Below, piece after piece: positions 26,551 to 35,316 of a DNA stretch of 64,000 nucleotides (positions are counted from its first letter, which is position 1; every line of letters begins with the position of its first letter). Below the pieces are notes generated by a model. It had not been told where the DNA came from and searched no databases. It was given only the letters and a program-made list of their open reading frames with translations. A program made the translations under genes and the position numbers. The DNA is from Clostridia bacterium (GTDB taxonomy: Bacteria > Bacillota > Thermoanaerobacteria > Thermoanaerobacterales > Thermoanaerobacteraceae): contig DULG01000054.1 of assembly GCA_012840485.1 (NCBI GenBank), forward strand, positions 54,509-118,508, written 5' to 3'.

Positions 26551-27120
26551 ATGGAAGGTAAAAACCAATCGCAAAGAATATTAAATGCTGCATATAAGTG
26601 TATTTCTACTAAAGGATATGCTAATGTTTCCTTAAGAGACATTGCAGAGGAAGCTGGTGTTGTGTTAAGCCAATTGCATTATTATTTTGGCAGTAAGGAA
26701 GGGCTTTTCACAGAGGTAATAAAGATGATGATAGATAAATATTTAAAAGAAATAAATGAAGCTTTGAGTATGGGAGAAACTGCAAAGGATAAGATGCTAT
26801 ACTTAGTGAATTTTTTTAAAGACCTTCTAAAAAATAATCCAGGACTTTTTAAACTGTTGTACGACTTTACAGGTTTAGCTATGTGGTCATCTTCTTTTAA
26901 CAGTTTATTAAAAGATTTATTTAATGACTTATCGAAAATGATTGAGGAAAAAATTCTAAGTAACAGTGCTTTAGGAGAAAATTTTAGAAATTATTCTCCA
27001 CGAGCAGTGGCGAGGATGATACTTGGTGCAATGTTTGGTACGGGAATTCAAGTGATTTTAGATTCTAATGGAAATGAAATTTTGGATGCGTTAAATGCCA
27101 TACAAATTATTTTTGAGTAA
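26551..27120 (+). CDS. TetR-family transcriptional regulator
   Basis: 189 residues: helix-turn-helix at 10-55 (RILNAAYKCISTKGYANVSL, with LHYYFGSKEGLF as the recognition end), then a helical ligand domain. It probably controls its own operon through the inverted repeat at 24441-24460; the neighbouring lipid-related genes suggest a fatty-acyl or lipid ligand, but nothing in the sequence shows this. Ribosome site AAAAGGGG precedes the ATG, and the patatin gene follows after 15 bases. Confidence 0.9.
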   Translation: MEGKNQSQRILNAAYKCISTKGYANVSLRDIAEEAGVVLSQLHYYFGSKEGLFTEVIKMMIDKYLKEINEALSMGETAKDKMLYLVNFFKDLLKNNPGLFKLLYDFTGLAMWSSSFNSLLKDLFNDLSKMIEEKILSNSALGENFRNYSPRAVARMILGAMFGTGIQVILDSNGNEILDALNAIQIIFE

Positions 27121-27135
27121 AAATGGTGATGAAAA

Positions 27136-27999
27136 ATGGGGCAAAAAGTAGGACTTATACTGGGCGGTGGAGCAGCAAGAGGATATGCGCACTTAGGTAT
27201 ACTAAAAAGATTTGAAGAAGAAAATATTCCTATTGATTTTATAATAGGCATAAGTATGGGAGCGATAATAGGAGCAATCTATGCTTCAGGACATAATGTA
27301 GACAAACTTATAAGTGATGCAAAAAAGATTAATATGTTAAAATTTATAAGTTTATTGGATTTTAAAGCCTCACGAACCGGCTTAGTAAAGGGTGAAAAAA
27401 TAGAGAAATATTTGCGGGGTTATGTGAAAGAAAGTTTTGAGGAACTTAATATTCCTCTATATATTGTGGCTACTGATATTCAAACAGGAAAGGGAGTAGT
27501 ATTTAAAGAGGGAGACTTGATAAAAGCTATAAGGGCAAGCATTTCTATCCCTGTCTTTTTTGAACCTGTGGAGTACAATGGAACCAAGTTAGTTGATGGG
27601 TCAATGGTTGCTTCTGAGGCAATAGAATTAGCAGCTAAATTGGGTGCCGACATAGTTGTAAATTGCGATGTAAGCTCAAGCATTGATATGGGCTTTTTCG
27701 AAAGGTTTTTTTATTCTTTAGCTAATAGTGAGAAAGTGCTGCCAATAAAAAAGTATTTTAATATAAAAAGGCCTTTACCTGAAATCATATCTATTACAAC
27801 AACCGCTATTAAATTGTTAAAAGACAATTCTAATAAGAATCTTGAAAAAATGGAGGGAAATAAACGGGTTTATACAATAAAACCTAATGTTGATAATATA
27901 CGCTGGTATAGATTTGACCAGGCAGAAAAATGTATAAATATGGGATTTGAAGCTACTGATTCTATTGTTGGGAGAATAAAAAGAGAATTAGAAATATAG
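27136..27999 (+). CDS. Patatin-like phospholipase
   Basis: 287 residues. It has the oxyanion loop GGGAARGYAHLGIL, nucleophile elbow GISMG (Ser) and the catalytic Asp in LVDGSMV, the Ser-Asp dyad of bacterial patatins (RssA/YlbK type). It probably hydrolyses membrane phospholipids or acyl esters in the cytosol. Last gene of the TetR operon. A small GGAAGT/ACTTCC hairpin follows the stop but has no T-run. Confidence 0.9.
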   Translation: MGQKVGLILGGGAARGYAHLGILKRFEEENIPIDFIIGISMGAIIGAIYASGHNVDKLISDAKKINMLKFISLLDFKASRTGLVKGEKIEKYLRGYVKESFEELNIPLYIVATDIQTGKGVVFKEGDLIKAIRASISIPVFFEPVEYNGTKLVDGSMVASEAIELAAKLGADIVVNCDVSSSIDMGFFERFFYSLANSEKVLPIKKYFNIKRPLPEIISITTTAIKLLKDNSNKNLEKMEGNKRVYTIKPNVDNIRWYRFDQAEKCINMGFEATDSIVGRIKRELEI

Positions 28000-28090
28000 G
28001 AAGTAAACAACTTCCATTGAAGTGAAAAAGGGATGGAAAATATCTTTATGGTTTTGAAAATCATATTGAATACCTCATATAATTATATGC

Positions 28091-28114
28091 TCTAAGTTTT
28101 TTAAAAAACTTAGA
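28091..28114. repeat. Perfect 24-bp palindrome
   Basis: TCTAAGTTTTTT (28091-28102) is followed directly by its complement AAAAAACTTAGA (28103-28114). It has no unpaired centre. It could be an operator or act as a terminator for the operon upstream. Confidence 0.85.
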
Positions 28115-28148
28115 AAAACGTATGTTTTGTTTGATAAAAGGAGGAATA

Positions 28149-28376
28149 GTGAATAAATATAAGGAAAAATTCAAAATATTAAAAGATATAAAGGAATTTC
28201 AAGCTATATCCGATTTCTTTTCTTGTGGTATAATGAAAATTGGAATAAGAGAATTTTGGTGGATATATAAAATGTTCAAAATTTTGAGACTATTTAATTC
28301 ACAAATCAGAAGCTACTTAGAGAGGATTAAGACTGTTACAGGAGGTGTAGGTCTTTTACGTAGTTTTAAAGTATAA
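28149..28376 (+). CDS. Small hypothetical protein, doubtful
   Basis: A GTG at 28149 has a good ribosome site (AAAAGGAGGA) and opens a 75-residue frame, rich in Lys, Ile and Phe (FSCGIMKIGIREFWWIYKMF). I recognise no family, and codon use is unremarkable for this AT-rich DNA. It may be real, or a decayed gene. The region 28000-28148 otherwise contains only the palindrome. Confidence 0.3.
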   Translation: MNKYKEKFKILKDIKEFQAISDFFSCGIMKIGIREFWWIYKMFKILRLFNSQIRSYLERIKTVTGGVGLLRSFKV

Positions 28377-28406
28377 GATAAGTGGCTAATGAAGAGGTGA
28401 TTGATT

Positions 28407-28577
28407 ATGGAATGCCCAAATTGCAAGAGTACTAATGTGGGCAAAATAGGGAATAATCTGTATTTTTGCAGAGATTGCAATTGTGAGATAAAAATAAAAA
28501 AGTGCACGGCTGTTGTGAGTATGTACGATGCTGAAGGCTGTGTGAGCAAGAGATTTAAGGTTTGTTACAATGCATAA
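28407..28577 (+). CDS. Small zinc-ribbon protein (56 aa)
   Basis: Starts MECPNCKSTNVGKIGNNLYF and has two CxxC knuckles (CPNC and CRDC) plus further Cys (NC, KKC, GC, VC), so it is a likely zinc ribbon. Ribosome site GAAGAGGTG lies upstream of ATG, and a terminator follows within three bases, which supports a real short gene. Similar small zinc-ribbon proteins are common in Clostridia, with no assigned function. Confidence 0.75.
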   Translation: MECPNCKSTNVGKIGNNLYFCRDCNCEIKIKKCTAVVSMYDAEGCVSKRFKVCYNA

Positions 28578-28579
28578 AG

Positions 28580-28606
28580 GAGGGGTTTACCCCTCTATTT
28601 ATTTTG
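28580..28606 (+). terminator. Rho-independent terminator
   Basis: GAGGGG (28580-28585) pairs with CCCCTC (28590-28595), loop TTTA, followed by a T-rich run. Confidence 0.85.
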
Positions 28607-28725
28607 TAAAAAAAAAGTGATATTATAAAATTGACTACAAAGTTTCATTTTGGAATGAAAACAATATATTAATGATAGACTATAGATGGAATAATTTTTG
28701 ACTTTAAATTTTGAGGAGTGATACA

Positions 28726-29631
28726 GTGGTTGAAATAGTAGATAAATTAAAAGAAGTTTTAAAAGAGGGGAAGATTTACTTAAACGAGCCCATGAAAAGA
28801 CATACTTCTTTTAAAATAGGTGGACCTGCAGATGTATTAGTTATGCCCAGTAATAGAGAAGAACTATTGCGCCTCATTTCATTTTTAAAAAAAGAAAGCA
28901 TACCTTTTTTTGTATTAGGAAATGGTACCAATCTATTAGTAAGTGAGAAGGGGATAAGAGGTGTGGTGATAAAATTGTCCTGTTTGAGAAATGTAGTTGT
29001 AGAAGGGAATAAAATAATCGCTGAAGCGGGAGCATCTCTTTCTTATATTGCAAATGTGGCGTTAGTACATGAACTTAGCGGCTTTGAATTTGCCAGTGGT
29101 ATTCCTGGTACTTTGGGGGGAGCAATAGTGATGAATGCAGGAGCTTATGGCCCTGAGATGAAGGATGTGATAGAAAAGGTAGAGGTTTTAGATGAAGATG
29201 GAAATGTGCGCCTTCTTGAAAATGGTGAAATGAATTTTTCATACAGACATAGCATCATTCAAGAAAAAAATTGGATTGTTTTAAGGGCATGGATCAGTTT
29301 AATAAAGGGGAACTATGATGAAATAAAAAAGAAAATGGAGGAGTTAAATGTTAGGAGAAAAGAGAAGCAGCCTTTGGAGTATCCCAGTGCAGGAAGTACT
29401 TTTAAAAGACCTCCGGGATATTATGCGGGCAAGCTAATTGAAGATGCTGGACTTAAAGGGTATTCAATTGGTGGTGCTAAAGTATCGGAGAAGCATTCGG
29501 GGTTTATAATAAATACAGGAAATGCTACTTTTTATGATGTATTAAATTTAATTGAACATGTGCAAAAAGTAGTAAAAGAAAAGTTTGGCGTAGAACTTGT
29601 ACCGGAAGTAAAAATAGTTGGAGAAAAGTAA
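28726..29631 (+). CDS. murB: UDP-N-acetylenolpyruvoylglucosamine reductase
   Basis: FAD enzyme that makes UDP-N-acetylmuramic acid, a peptidoglycan precursor, with NADPH. 301 residues from the GTG at 28726, which has GAGGAGTG upstream. The FAD-binding segment FFVLGNGTNLLVSEKGIRG, the ASGIPGTLGGAIVMNAGAYG motif, and the active-site YRHS and SAGSTFKRPPG are present. GLKGYSIGGAKVSEKHSGFI and the tail with EVKIVG complete the family pattern. Followed at 14 bases by a PHP phosphoesterase and then rapZ-glmR, an order seen in several Clostridia. Confidence 0.95.
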   Translation: MVEIVDKLKEVLKEGKIYLNEPMKRHTSFKIGGPADVLVMPSNREELLRLISFLKKESIPFFVLGNGTNLLVSEKGIRGVVIKLSCLRNVVVEGNKIIAEAGASLSYIANVALVHELSGFEFASGIPGTLGGAIVMNAGAYGPEMKDVIEKVEVLDEDGNVRLLENGEMNFSYRHSIIQEKNWIVLRAWISLIKGNYDEIKKKMEELNVRRKEKQPLEYPSAGSTFKRPPGYYAGKLIEDAGLKGYSIGGAKVSEKHSGFIINTGNATFYDVLNLIEHVQKVVKEKFGVELVPEVKIVGEK

Positions 29632-29644
29632 GGAGAGACACCAA

Positions 29645-30376
29645 ATGAAAATTTTTGCCGATTACCATACCCATACAGTGTACAGTCACGGCAAGGGTAC
29701 AATAGAAGATAATGTAAAAAGGGCAATAGAAATTGGACTTGAGGAAATTGCTATTACTGACCATGGCCCTGCTCATGTATTCTATGGGATGAGAAAAAAA
29801 GATTTTAAAAAGATGAGAGATGAGATAGATAGAATTAATGAAAAGTATCCACAAATAAAAGTATTAATGGGAGTAGAATCTAATTTAATAAGTTTAGAAG
29901 GAGATATTGATGTTCCAGATGAGCTTTTGAAATATCTAGATATTTTACTTATGGGGTATCATATGGGTATAATGTCAAAAGACTTTAGAAGCGGTGTATA
30001 CTTAATTGGCAAAAATATAACGACTAGATATTTTAATCTTTTTAAACAAGAAATGAGAGAAAAAAATACTGAGGCAATGATCAAGGCAATAACGAAATAC
30101 AAAATAGACATAATAACACATCCGGGAGCTAAACTAGATATTGATACACAAAAGCTTGCAAGAGCAGCAAAAGAGAGAGGGACAGCTCTTGAAATTAATT
30201 CAAGTCACGGTTATATGACAGTAGAGTATGTAAAGATAGCTAAGAAAGAAGAATGCAAATTTGTGATAAATAGTGATGCACATACTCCTTTTAAGGTAGG
30301 AGATTTTAAAAGGGGAATAGAAATTGCAAAAGAAGCCGGGCTAACAGAAGAGGATATAATAAACGCAAAGAGGTGA
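29645..30376 (+). CDS. PHP-domain phosphoesterase
   Basis: 243 residues from the ATG at 29645 (AAGGAGAG upstream). The PHP motifs are DYHTHTVYSHG, EIAITDHGP, MGVESNLI, ITHPGAKLD and NSDAHTPF, supplying the metal-binding His and Asp residues. The family includes histidinol phosphatase-like and 3',5'-nucleotide phosphatases; the substrate is not evident. It lies between murB and rapZ and is probably co-transcribed with both. Confidence 0.85.
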   Translation: MKIFADYHTHTVYSHGKGTIEDNVKRAIEIGLEEIAITDHGPAHVFYGMRKKDFKKMRDEIDRINEKYPQIKVLMGVESNLISLEGDIDVPDELLKYLDILLMGYHMGIMSKDFRSGVYLIGKNITTRYFNLFKQEMREKNTEAMIKAITKYKIDIITHPGAKLDIDTQKLARAAKERGTALEINSSHGYMTVEYVKIAKKEECKFVINSDAHTPFKVGDFKRGIEIAKEAGLTEEDIINAKR

Positions 30377-30380
30377 GACC

Positions 30381-31235
30381 ATGAGATTTGTAATAATAAC
30401 GGGCCTTTCTGGTGCTGGAAAAACACAGGCATTAAAAGCGATGGAGGATATGGGCTTTTTTTGTATAGACAATTTTCCACCTGCCTTGATACCAAAACTT
30501 GCTGACCTTTTTTATCAATCAAAAAATATTGACAAAATAGCTTTAGGAATGGATCTAAGAGGCGGGCATTTTTTTGAGGATATTTATTCTAGTTTAGACT
30601 TTTTGAAAAGGAATAATTACGATTATGAGATAGTGTTTTTAGAGGCTTCTGATGAGGTTTTGATAAAGAGATTTAAGGAAACGAGGAGAAAGCATCCTCT
30701 TTCTGAGGAAGGCAGGATAGTCGATGGTATAAATGAAGAAAGAAAAAGGCTTTCGGATATAAGAAAAATTGCTAATTACATTATAGATACTTCCAATTTG
30801 ACTTCTTCTCAATTAAAAGAGGAGTTATCTAATATTTTTTTAAAAGGAAAAAAATTTAAAGGAATTATAATTGACATTATGTCTTTTGGCTATAAATATG
30901 GCATACCTCTTGATGCAGACCTTGTATTTGATGTGAGATTTTTGCCTAATCCTTTTTACATTGATGAATTAAGGCCTTTAACAGGCAATGATGAAAAGGT
31001 GAAAGAGTATGTGATGAAGTGGGATGAGGCTAAGGAGTTTTTAAAAAAGTTAGGGGACATGATTAAGTTTTTAATTCCATATTATATTAGAGAAGGGAAA
31101 TCACAACTTGTAATAGCGATTGGTTGTACAGGCGGGAAACACCGCTCTGTTACAATTGCCAATGCCCTCTATGAGCTTTTGAAAAAAGATGATTATTCTG
31201 TTGTGTTGAATCACAGGGATATTGGAGAGGAGTAG
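30381..31235 (+). CDS. rapZ: RNase adapter / nucleotide-binding protein RapZ (YvcJ)
   Basis: 284 residues with a P-loop GLSGAGKT at 8-15 and the hallmark MEDMGFFCIDNFPPALIPK. The C-terminal domain has GYKYGIPLDADLVFDVRFLP and IGCTGGKHRSV. In enteric bacteria RapZ controls glucosamine-6-phosphate synthase through small RNAs; in Firmicutes YvcJ is a GTP/ATP hydrolase linked to cell-envelope and competence control. It is six bases upstream of glmR. Confidence 0.94.
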   Translation: MRFVIITGLSGAGKTQALKAMEDMGFFCIDNFPPALIPKLADLFYQSKNIDKIALGMDLRGGHFFEDIYSSLDFLKRNNYDYEIVFLEASDEVLIKRFKETRRKHPLSEEGRIVDGINEERKRLSDIRKIANYIIDTSNLTSSQLKEELSNIFLKGKKFKGIIIDIMSFGYKYGIPLDADLVFDVRFLPNPFYIDELRPLTGNDEKVKEYVMKWDEAKEFLKKLGDMIKFLIPYYIREGKSQLVIAIGCTGGKHRSVTIANALYELLKKDDYSVVLNHRDIGEE

Positions 31236-31241
31236 AGAAAT

Positions 31242-32204
31242 ATGAAGGAAGTAAAAAGGCCCCATATTGTTGCTATTGGTGGAGGAACAGGGCTTTCAAC
31301 TATGTTGAGGGGACTAAAACTTTTTACGACTAATATTACAGCGGTAGTGACAGTTGCGGATGATGGGGGAGGTTCTGGAATTTTAAGGGAAGATTTAGGG
31401 ATACTTCCTCCTGGTGATATACGAAATTGTATATTGGCTTTAGCAAATACAGAGCCTACAATGGAACAACTTTTGCAGTATAGATTCACCGATGGGATGC
31501 TAAAGGGACAGAATTTTGGGAATTTATTTTTAGCTGCAATGATAGGAATTTCTAACAGTTTTGAAGAAGCTGTTAAAAAAATGAGTGAAGTATTGGCTGT
31601 ATCTGGGAAAGTTCTTCCTGTTACTGTGGAAGATGTGAGATTAGTTGCCGAACTTGAAAATGGCACAAGTATAAAAGGTGAATCTAAAATACCTATTGTC
31701 CAACAAAGGGAGAAGAGTAGGATAAAGAGGATATATCTTGATCCTTCTCCTGCTGCCCCTTTTGAGGAGGTTTTGGTAGATATTTTAAATGCTGACGCTA
31801 TTGTATTAGGGCCGGGGAGTTTGTATACAAGTGTGATTCCTAATCTTTTAGTTGATGGGATTTGTAATGCTATTGCGACTTCAAAAGGAATTAAAATTTA
31901 TGTTTGCAATATTATGACCCAACCAGGAGAGACCCTGGGATATACTGCCTCTGACCATATTAAAGCCTTTTTTGACCATGGACTTAAATCTTTAGATTAT
32001 GTGATTGTCAATAACGGAAAGATTCCTAAAGAGTATATTGAGCGCTATATAAAAGATATGTCAGAGCCTGTTAAATATGATAAAGAAGAAATAGAAAAGA
32101 TGGGAATTAAAGTTATAGAGGAAGATTTAGTGGCATTGAAGAAAGAGTTTATAAGGCATGATGAGCAAAAGCTTGCAGAAGTAATTTTGGGTTTATTAAA
32201 ATAA
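31242..32204 (+). CDS. glmR: Gluconeogenesis / envelope regulator GlmR (YvcK, CofD-like)
   Basis: 320 residues of the CofD/YvcK fold: AIGGGTGLSTMLRGLK, VADDGGGSGILREDLGILPP, GDIRN and LGPGSLYTSVIPNLL. In Bacillus YvcK/GlmR binds UDP-GlcNAc and stimulates the amino-sugar step of peptidoglycan synthesis. In most Firmicutes whiA follows directly, but here it is about 10.5 kb away, behind the sugar genes. Confidence 0.93.
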   Translation: MKEVKRPHIVAIGGGTGLSTMLRGLKLFTTNITAVVTVADDGGGSGILREDLGILPPGDIRNCILALANTEPTMEQLLQYRFTDGMLKGQNFGNLFLAAMIGISNSFEEAVKKMSEVLAVSGKVLPVTVEDVRLVAELENGTSIKGESKIPIVQQREKSRIKRIYLDPSPAAPFEEVLVDILNADAIVLGPGSLYTSVIPNLLVDGICNAIATSKGIKIYVCNIMTQPGETLGYTASDHIKAFFDHGLKSLDYVIVNNGKIPKEYIERYIKDMSEPVKYDKEEIEKMGIKVIEEDLVALKKEFIRHDEQKLAEVILGLLK

Positions 32205-32241
32205 TTTGCGGAATTTAGTCTATCTTGTACAAAAAAATGTA

Positions 32242-32270
32242 TTGACATTTGTTGAAGGAAGATATACAAT
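32242..32270 (+). promoter_or_regulatory. Promoter of the amylase gene
   Basis: TTGACA (32242-32247), 17-base spacer, TACAAT (32265-32270). It is followed by two LacI-type operator sequences before the start codon. Confidence 0.75.
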
Positions 32271-32286
32271 ATTATTGAAAGCAAGC

Positions 32287-32298
32287 GCAAGCGATTGC
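32287..32298. promoter_or_regulatory. LacI-family operator 1 of the amylase gene
   Basis: GCAAGCGATTGC fits the GCAA-NCGN-TTGC operator pattern of LacI-family sugar regulators. It lies just downstream of the -10 box, where binding would block initiation. Confidence 0.65.
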
Positions 32299-32339
32299 AA
32301 GACAGTTGTAGTTAAGCGCTTTTTAAAAATGTAATTCGA

Positions 32340-32351
32340 GAAAGCGATTGC
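32340..32351. promoter_or_regulatory. LacI-family operator 2 of the amylase gene
   Basis: GAAAGCGATTGC differs from operator 1 at one base and is centred 53 bases further on, compatible with looping or cooperative binding. Between them TTAAGCGCTTTTT (about 32312-32324) resembles a CcpA cre site. Confidence 0.55.
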
Positions 32352-32388
32352 TGTAACATATTGGCAGTCGTATTTAAGGGGGGAAGAG

Positions 32389-33969
32389 ATGAGAAAGAGT
32401 GTAAAGCTATTCGCTGTATTAATTATAGCTTTTTCTTTATTGCTAAGTGGCTGTAGTGTTAAAAATACTGCCTCAAGCGACGTTCCTAAGTCAGATGTTA
32501 TATATCAAGTGATGATAGATAGGTTTTACAATGGAGATACATCTAATGATGACCAGAAGATAAGCAAGGGAATGTTTGACCCCACCCACACTAATTGGAG
32601 AATGTACTGGGGTGGAGATTTAAAAGGGCTGACAGAAAAGATTCCTTATATAAAAGGTATGGGAGTTACTGCAATTTGGATTTCACCGGTAGTAGACAAT
32701 ATAAATAAACCGGCAATATATAATGGTGAGATAAATGTCCCATATCACGGATACTGGGCAAGAGATTTTAAAAGAGTGGAAGAACATTTTGGAACGTGGG
32801 AGGACTTTGACAACTTTGTAAAGGTTGCTTATGAAAACGGGATAAAGGTTATACTAGATTTTACTCCGAATCATACTAGCCCAGCAAGAGAAGATGAACC
32901 TTCCTTTGCTGAGAATGGTGCACTATATGATGATGGTAAACTACTGGGGAGTTATAGCAATGATACCCTTGGACTTTTTCATCATAATGGAGGTATAAGT
33001 AATTGGAATAATTTAAAAGATTTGCAGGACAAAAATCTGTTTGATTTAGCAGATTTGGACCAAAACAATCCTATTGTTGATAAATACTTAAAAGATTCTA
33101 TTAAATTGTGGTTTAGTCATGGGATTGATGGAGTAAGGTTAGATGCTGCAAAGCATATGCCTATGGAGTGGGTGAAAAGCTTTGCTGATACTATTTACAG
33201 TGTTAAAAAAGATGCGCTCCTTTTTGCTGAATGGATGTTAAGCGGTCCTACTGATCCTTTGTACGGTTATAATATTCAATTTGCTAATACAAGTGGTTTT
33301 TCTGTATTGGATTTTATGCTTAACAGTGCAATAAAAGATGTTTTTGAAAAAGGTTATGGCTTTGACAGATTGAATGATACTATTGAGGAGACAAATAAAG
33401 ATTATAACAACCCTTATAAATTGATTACTTTTGTGGACAATCACGATATGCCGAGATTTTTATCAGTCAATGATGATAAGGACAAATTGCACGAAGCTAT
33501 TGCTTTTATTATGACTTCTCGGGGAATACCGGCGATATATTATGGTACAGAGCAGTATTTGCATAATGATACAAATGGCGGAAATGACCCTTACAATAGA
33601 CCAATGATGGAAAAGTTTGAAGAGAATACTAAGGCTTATGTTTTAATTAGAGAACTATCAAACTTGCGTAAGGCTACACCGGCATTACAGTACGGTAAGA
33701 CTGTAGCAAGATATGTTAGTGATGATGTTTATATCTATGAAAGACAGTATGAAAAGGATGTAGTTTTGGTTGCAATAAATAAAGGAGAAGAGACTACTGT
33801 AAAAGATGTAACGACTTCTCTTGGCAGGGGAAGTTACAAAGAATATTTAAAAGGACTGTTAAATGGAGTTGATTTAAAAGTTACAAAAGGAAATAGTGAT
33901 AATGTTATTTCCAATCTGACTTTACCTAAAGAAAGTGTTAGCATTTGGACAAATGTTAAGGTGAAATAA
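32389..33969 (+). CDS. Secreted lipoprotein alpha-amylase (GH13)
   Basis: 526 residues. The N-terminus is a lipoprotein signal with lipobox LLSGC (Cys near 22). The GH13 catalytic barrel resembles cyclodextrin glucanotransferases (DVIYQVMIDRFYNGDTSND, LFHHNGG, LFDLADLDQ) but lacks their C-terminal D and starch-binding E domains. Catalytic residues are D252 (GVRLDAAKH), E281 (FAEWM) and D353 (VDNHDMPRF). It should cleave starch or maltodextrins at the cell surface, feeding the transporter encoded directly downstream. It has its own promoter with LacI-type operators. Confidence 0.9.
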   Translation: MRKSVKLFAVLIIAFSLLLSGCSVKNTASSDVPKSDVIYQVMIDRFYNGDTSNDDQKISKGMFDPTHTNWRMYWGGDLKGLTEKIPYIKGMGVTAIWISPVVDNINKPAIYNGEINVPYHGYWARDFKRVEEHFGTWEDFDNFVKVAYENGIKVILDFTPNHTSPAREDEPSFAENGALYDDGKLLGSYSNDTLGLFHHNGGISNWNNLKDLQDKNLFDLADLDQNNPIVDKYLKDSIKLWFSHGIDGVRLDAAKHMPMEWVKSFADTIYSVKKDALLFAEWMLSGPTDPLYGYNIQFANTSGFSVLDFMLNSAIKDVFEKGYGFDRLNDTIEETNKDYNNPYKLITFVDNHDMPRFLSVNDDKDKLHEAIAFIMTSRGIPAIYYGTEQYLHNDTNGGNDPYNRPMMEKFEENTKAYVLIRELSNLRKATPALQYGKTVARYVSDDVYIYERQYEKDVVLVAINKGEETTVKDVTTSLGRGSYKEYLKGLLNGVDLKVTKGNSDNVISNLTLPKESVSIWTNVKVK

Positions 33970-34025
33970 AATTTTGGGTTTTTCCCAAATTTATAATAAA
34001 ATTAAAAATTAAGAGGAGGATTTGT

Positions 34026-35270
34026 ATGAAGAAGTACACAAAAATAATTGCTTTATTGACTGTGATGGTATTTGCTTTGTCAGCTGCTTTAACAGGTTGT
34101 GGTGGCAGCAAGACAAGTGAAAATACTCCATCACAAGGTCAGACAGAACAAAAGAAAGAGCCTGTAGAACTTGTAGTATGGTCACACTTAACAGATCCTG
34201 AAATAGCAAAAGTTCAAGAGATTGCAAATAAGTGGGCAGAGCAAACTGGCAACAAAGTAAAAGTTTTGGCAGACCAGAGTGACTTCCAAGCTTTCTCAAC
34301 AGCTGCTCAAAGTGGTAAGGGCCCGGACATCATGTTTGGTTTACCTCATGACAACTTGGGTACTTTCCAGAAGGCAGGCCTTTTAGCTGAGGTACCAGAC
34401 GGAGTTATAAACAAAGACGACTATGTTCCAATGAGCATAAGTGCAGTATCCTACGATGGGAAAATGTATGCAGTGCCAATTTCTATGGAGACTTATGCAC
34501 TTTTCTACAATACAGAGAAAGTTAAAACGCCTCCAGCTACGTTAGATGATTTGATTAATCTAGGAAAGCAAGTGGGATTCCAATACGATGTAAATAACTT
34601 CTATTTTAGCTTTGCATTTATTGCTGCATATGGTGGATATGTATTTAAAGATACAGGTGGCGGACTTGATCCAAAGGATATAGGACTTAATAACGCTGGT
34701 GCAAAGAAAGGCTTAGAACTTATAAAAGACTTTGTGACAAAGTATAAATTCATGCCTGCAGATATAAACGGCGATATGGCTAAAGGTAACTTCCAAAGTG
34801 GGAAGACTGGTTTGTATATAAGCGGTCCATGGGATGTAGATGGCTTTAAGAAAGCTAATGTTCCATTTAAAGTTGCTCCACTTCCACAAATTGATGGAAA
34901 ACCCACACCTTCTTTTGCAGGTGTACAGGCTGCTTTTGTAAGTGCAAATTCAAAGCATCAACAAGAGGCTTGGGACTTAATGAAATACCTTGTTGAAAAT
35001 ACTGGACTTCCATTGTTTGAAACAGGTAACAGAATACCAGTTTTGAAATCTCTCTTAGACAATCCTGAAGTTAAGAATAATGAAATTTTAAATGCTTTTG
35101 CAGAGCAAGCAAAACATGCTATTCCGATGCCTAATATACCTCAAATGGCAGCAGTGTGGCCTCCTGCAGGAAATGCATTACAGCTTATTACATCTGGAAA
35201 GGTTCCAGTTGATAAAGCTGCTGATGATATGGTAAATCAAATCAAGCAAGGTATTGCAACTCAGCAATAA
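34026..35270 (+). CDS. malE: Maltose/maltodextrin ABC transporter substrate-binding lipoprotein
   Basis: 414 residues with a signal peptide and lipobox ALTGC. The mature protein matches MalE-type family 1 binding proteins (VWSHLTDPEIAKVQEIANKW, KGPDIMFGLPHDNLG, SFAGVQAAFVSANSK). It captures maltodextrins outside the membrane and delivers them to MalF and MalG. AGAGGAGG precedes the ATG. A terminator sits between this gene and malF, which probably keeps the binding protein in excess over the permease. Confidence 0.92.
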   Translation: MKKYTKIIALLTVMVFALSAALTGCGGSKTSENTPSQGQTEQKKEPVELVVWSHLTDPEIAKVQEIANKWAEQTGNKVKVLADQSDFQAFSTAAQSGKGPDIMFGLPHDNLGTFQKAGLLAEVPDGVINKDDYVPMSISAVSYDGKMYAVPISMETYALFYNTEKVKTPPATLDDLINLGKQVGFQYDVNNFYFSFAFIAAYGGYVFKDTGGGLDPKDIGLNNAGAKKGLELIKDFVTKYKFMPADINGDMAKGNFQSGKTGLYISGPWDVDGFKKANVPFKVAPLPQIDGKPTPSFAGVQAAFVSANSKHQQEAWDLMKYLVENTGLPLFETGNRIPVLKSLLDNPEVKNNEILNAFAEQAKHAIPMPNIPQMAAVWPPAGNALQLITSGKVPVDKAADDMVNQIKQGIATQQ

Positions 35271-35273
35271 CAG

Positions 35274-35298
35274 AAAGGGGCTTTTAGCCCCTTTTTTT
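35274..35298 (+). terminator. Intercistronic terminator between malE and malF
   Basis: AAAGGGGC (35274-35281) pairs with GCCCCTTT (35287-35294) and is followed by T. Read-through would be needed for malFG expression. Confidence 0.85.
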
Positions 35299-35316
35299 AG
35301 AGAAGGAGATTGTTGA

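Noticed and set aside
28122..28148. ATG start at 28122 for the small open frame
   Set aside because: The ribosome site lies after this ATG; the GTG at 28149 fits it better, and even that gene is doubtful.
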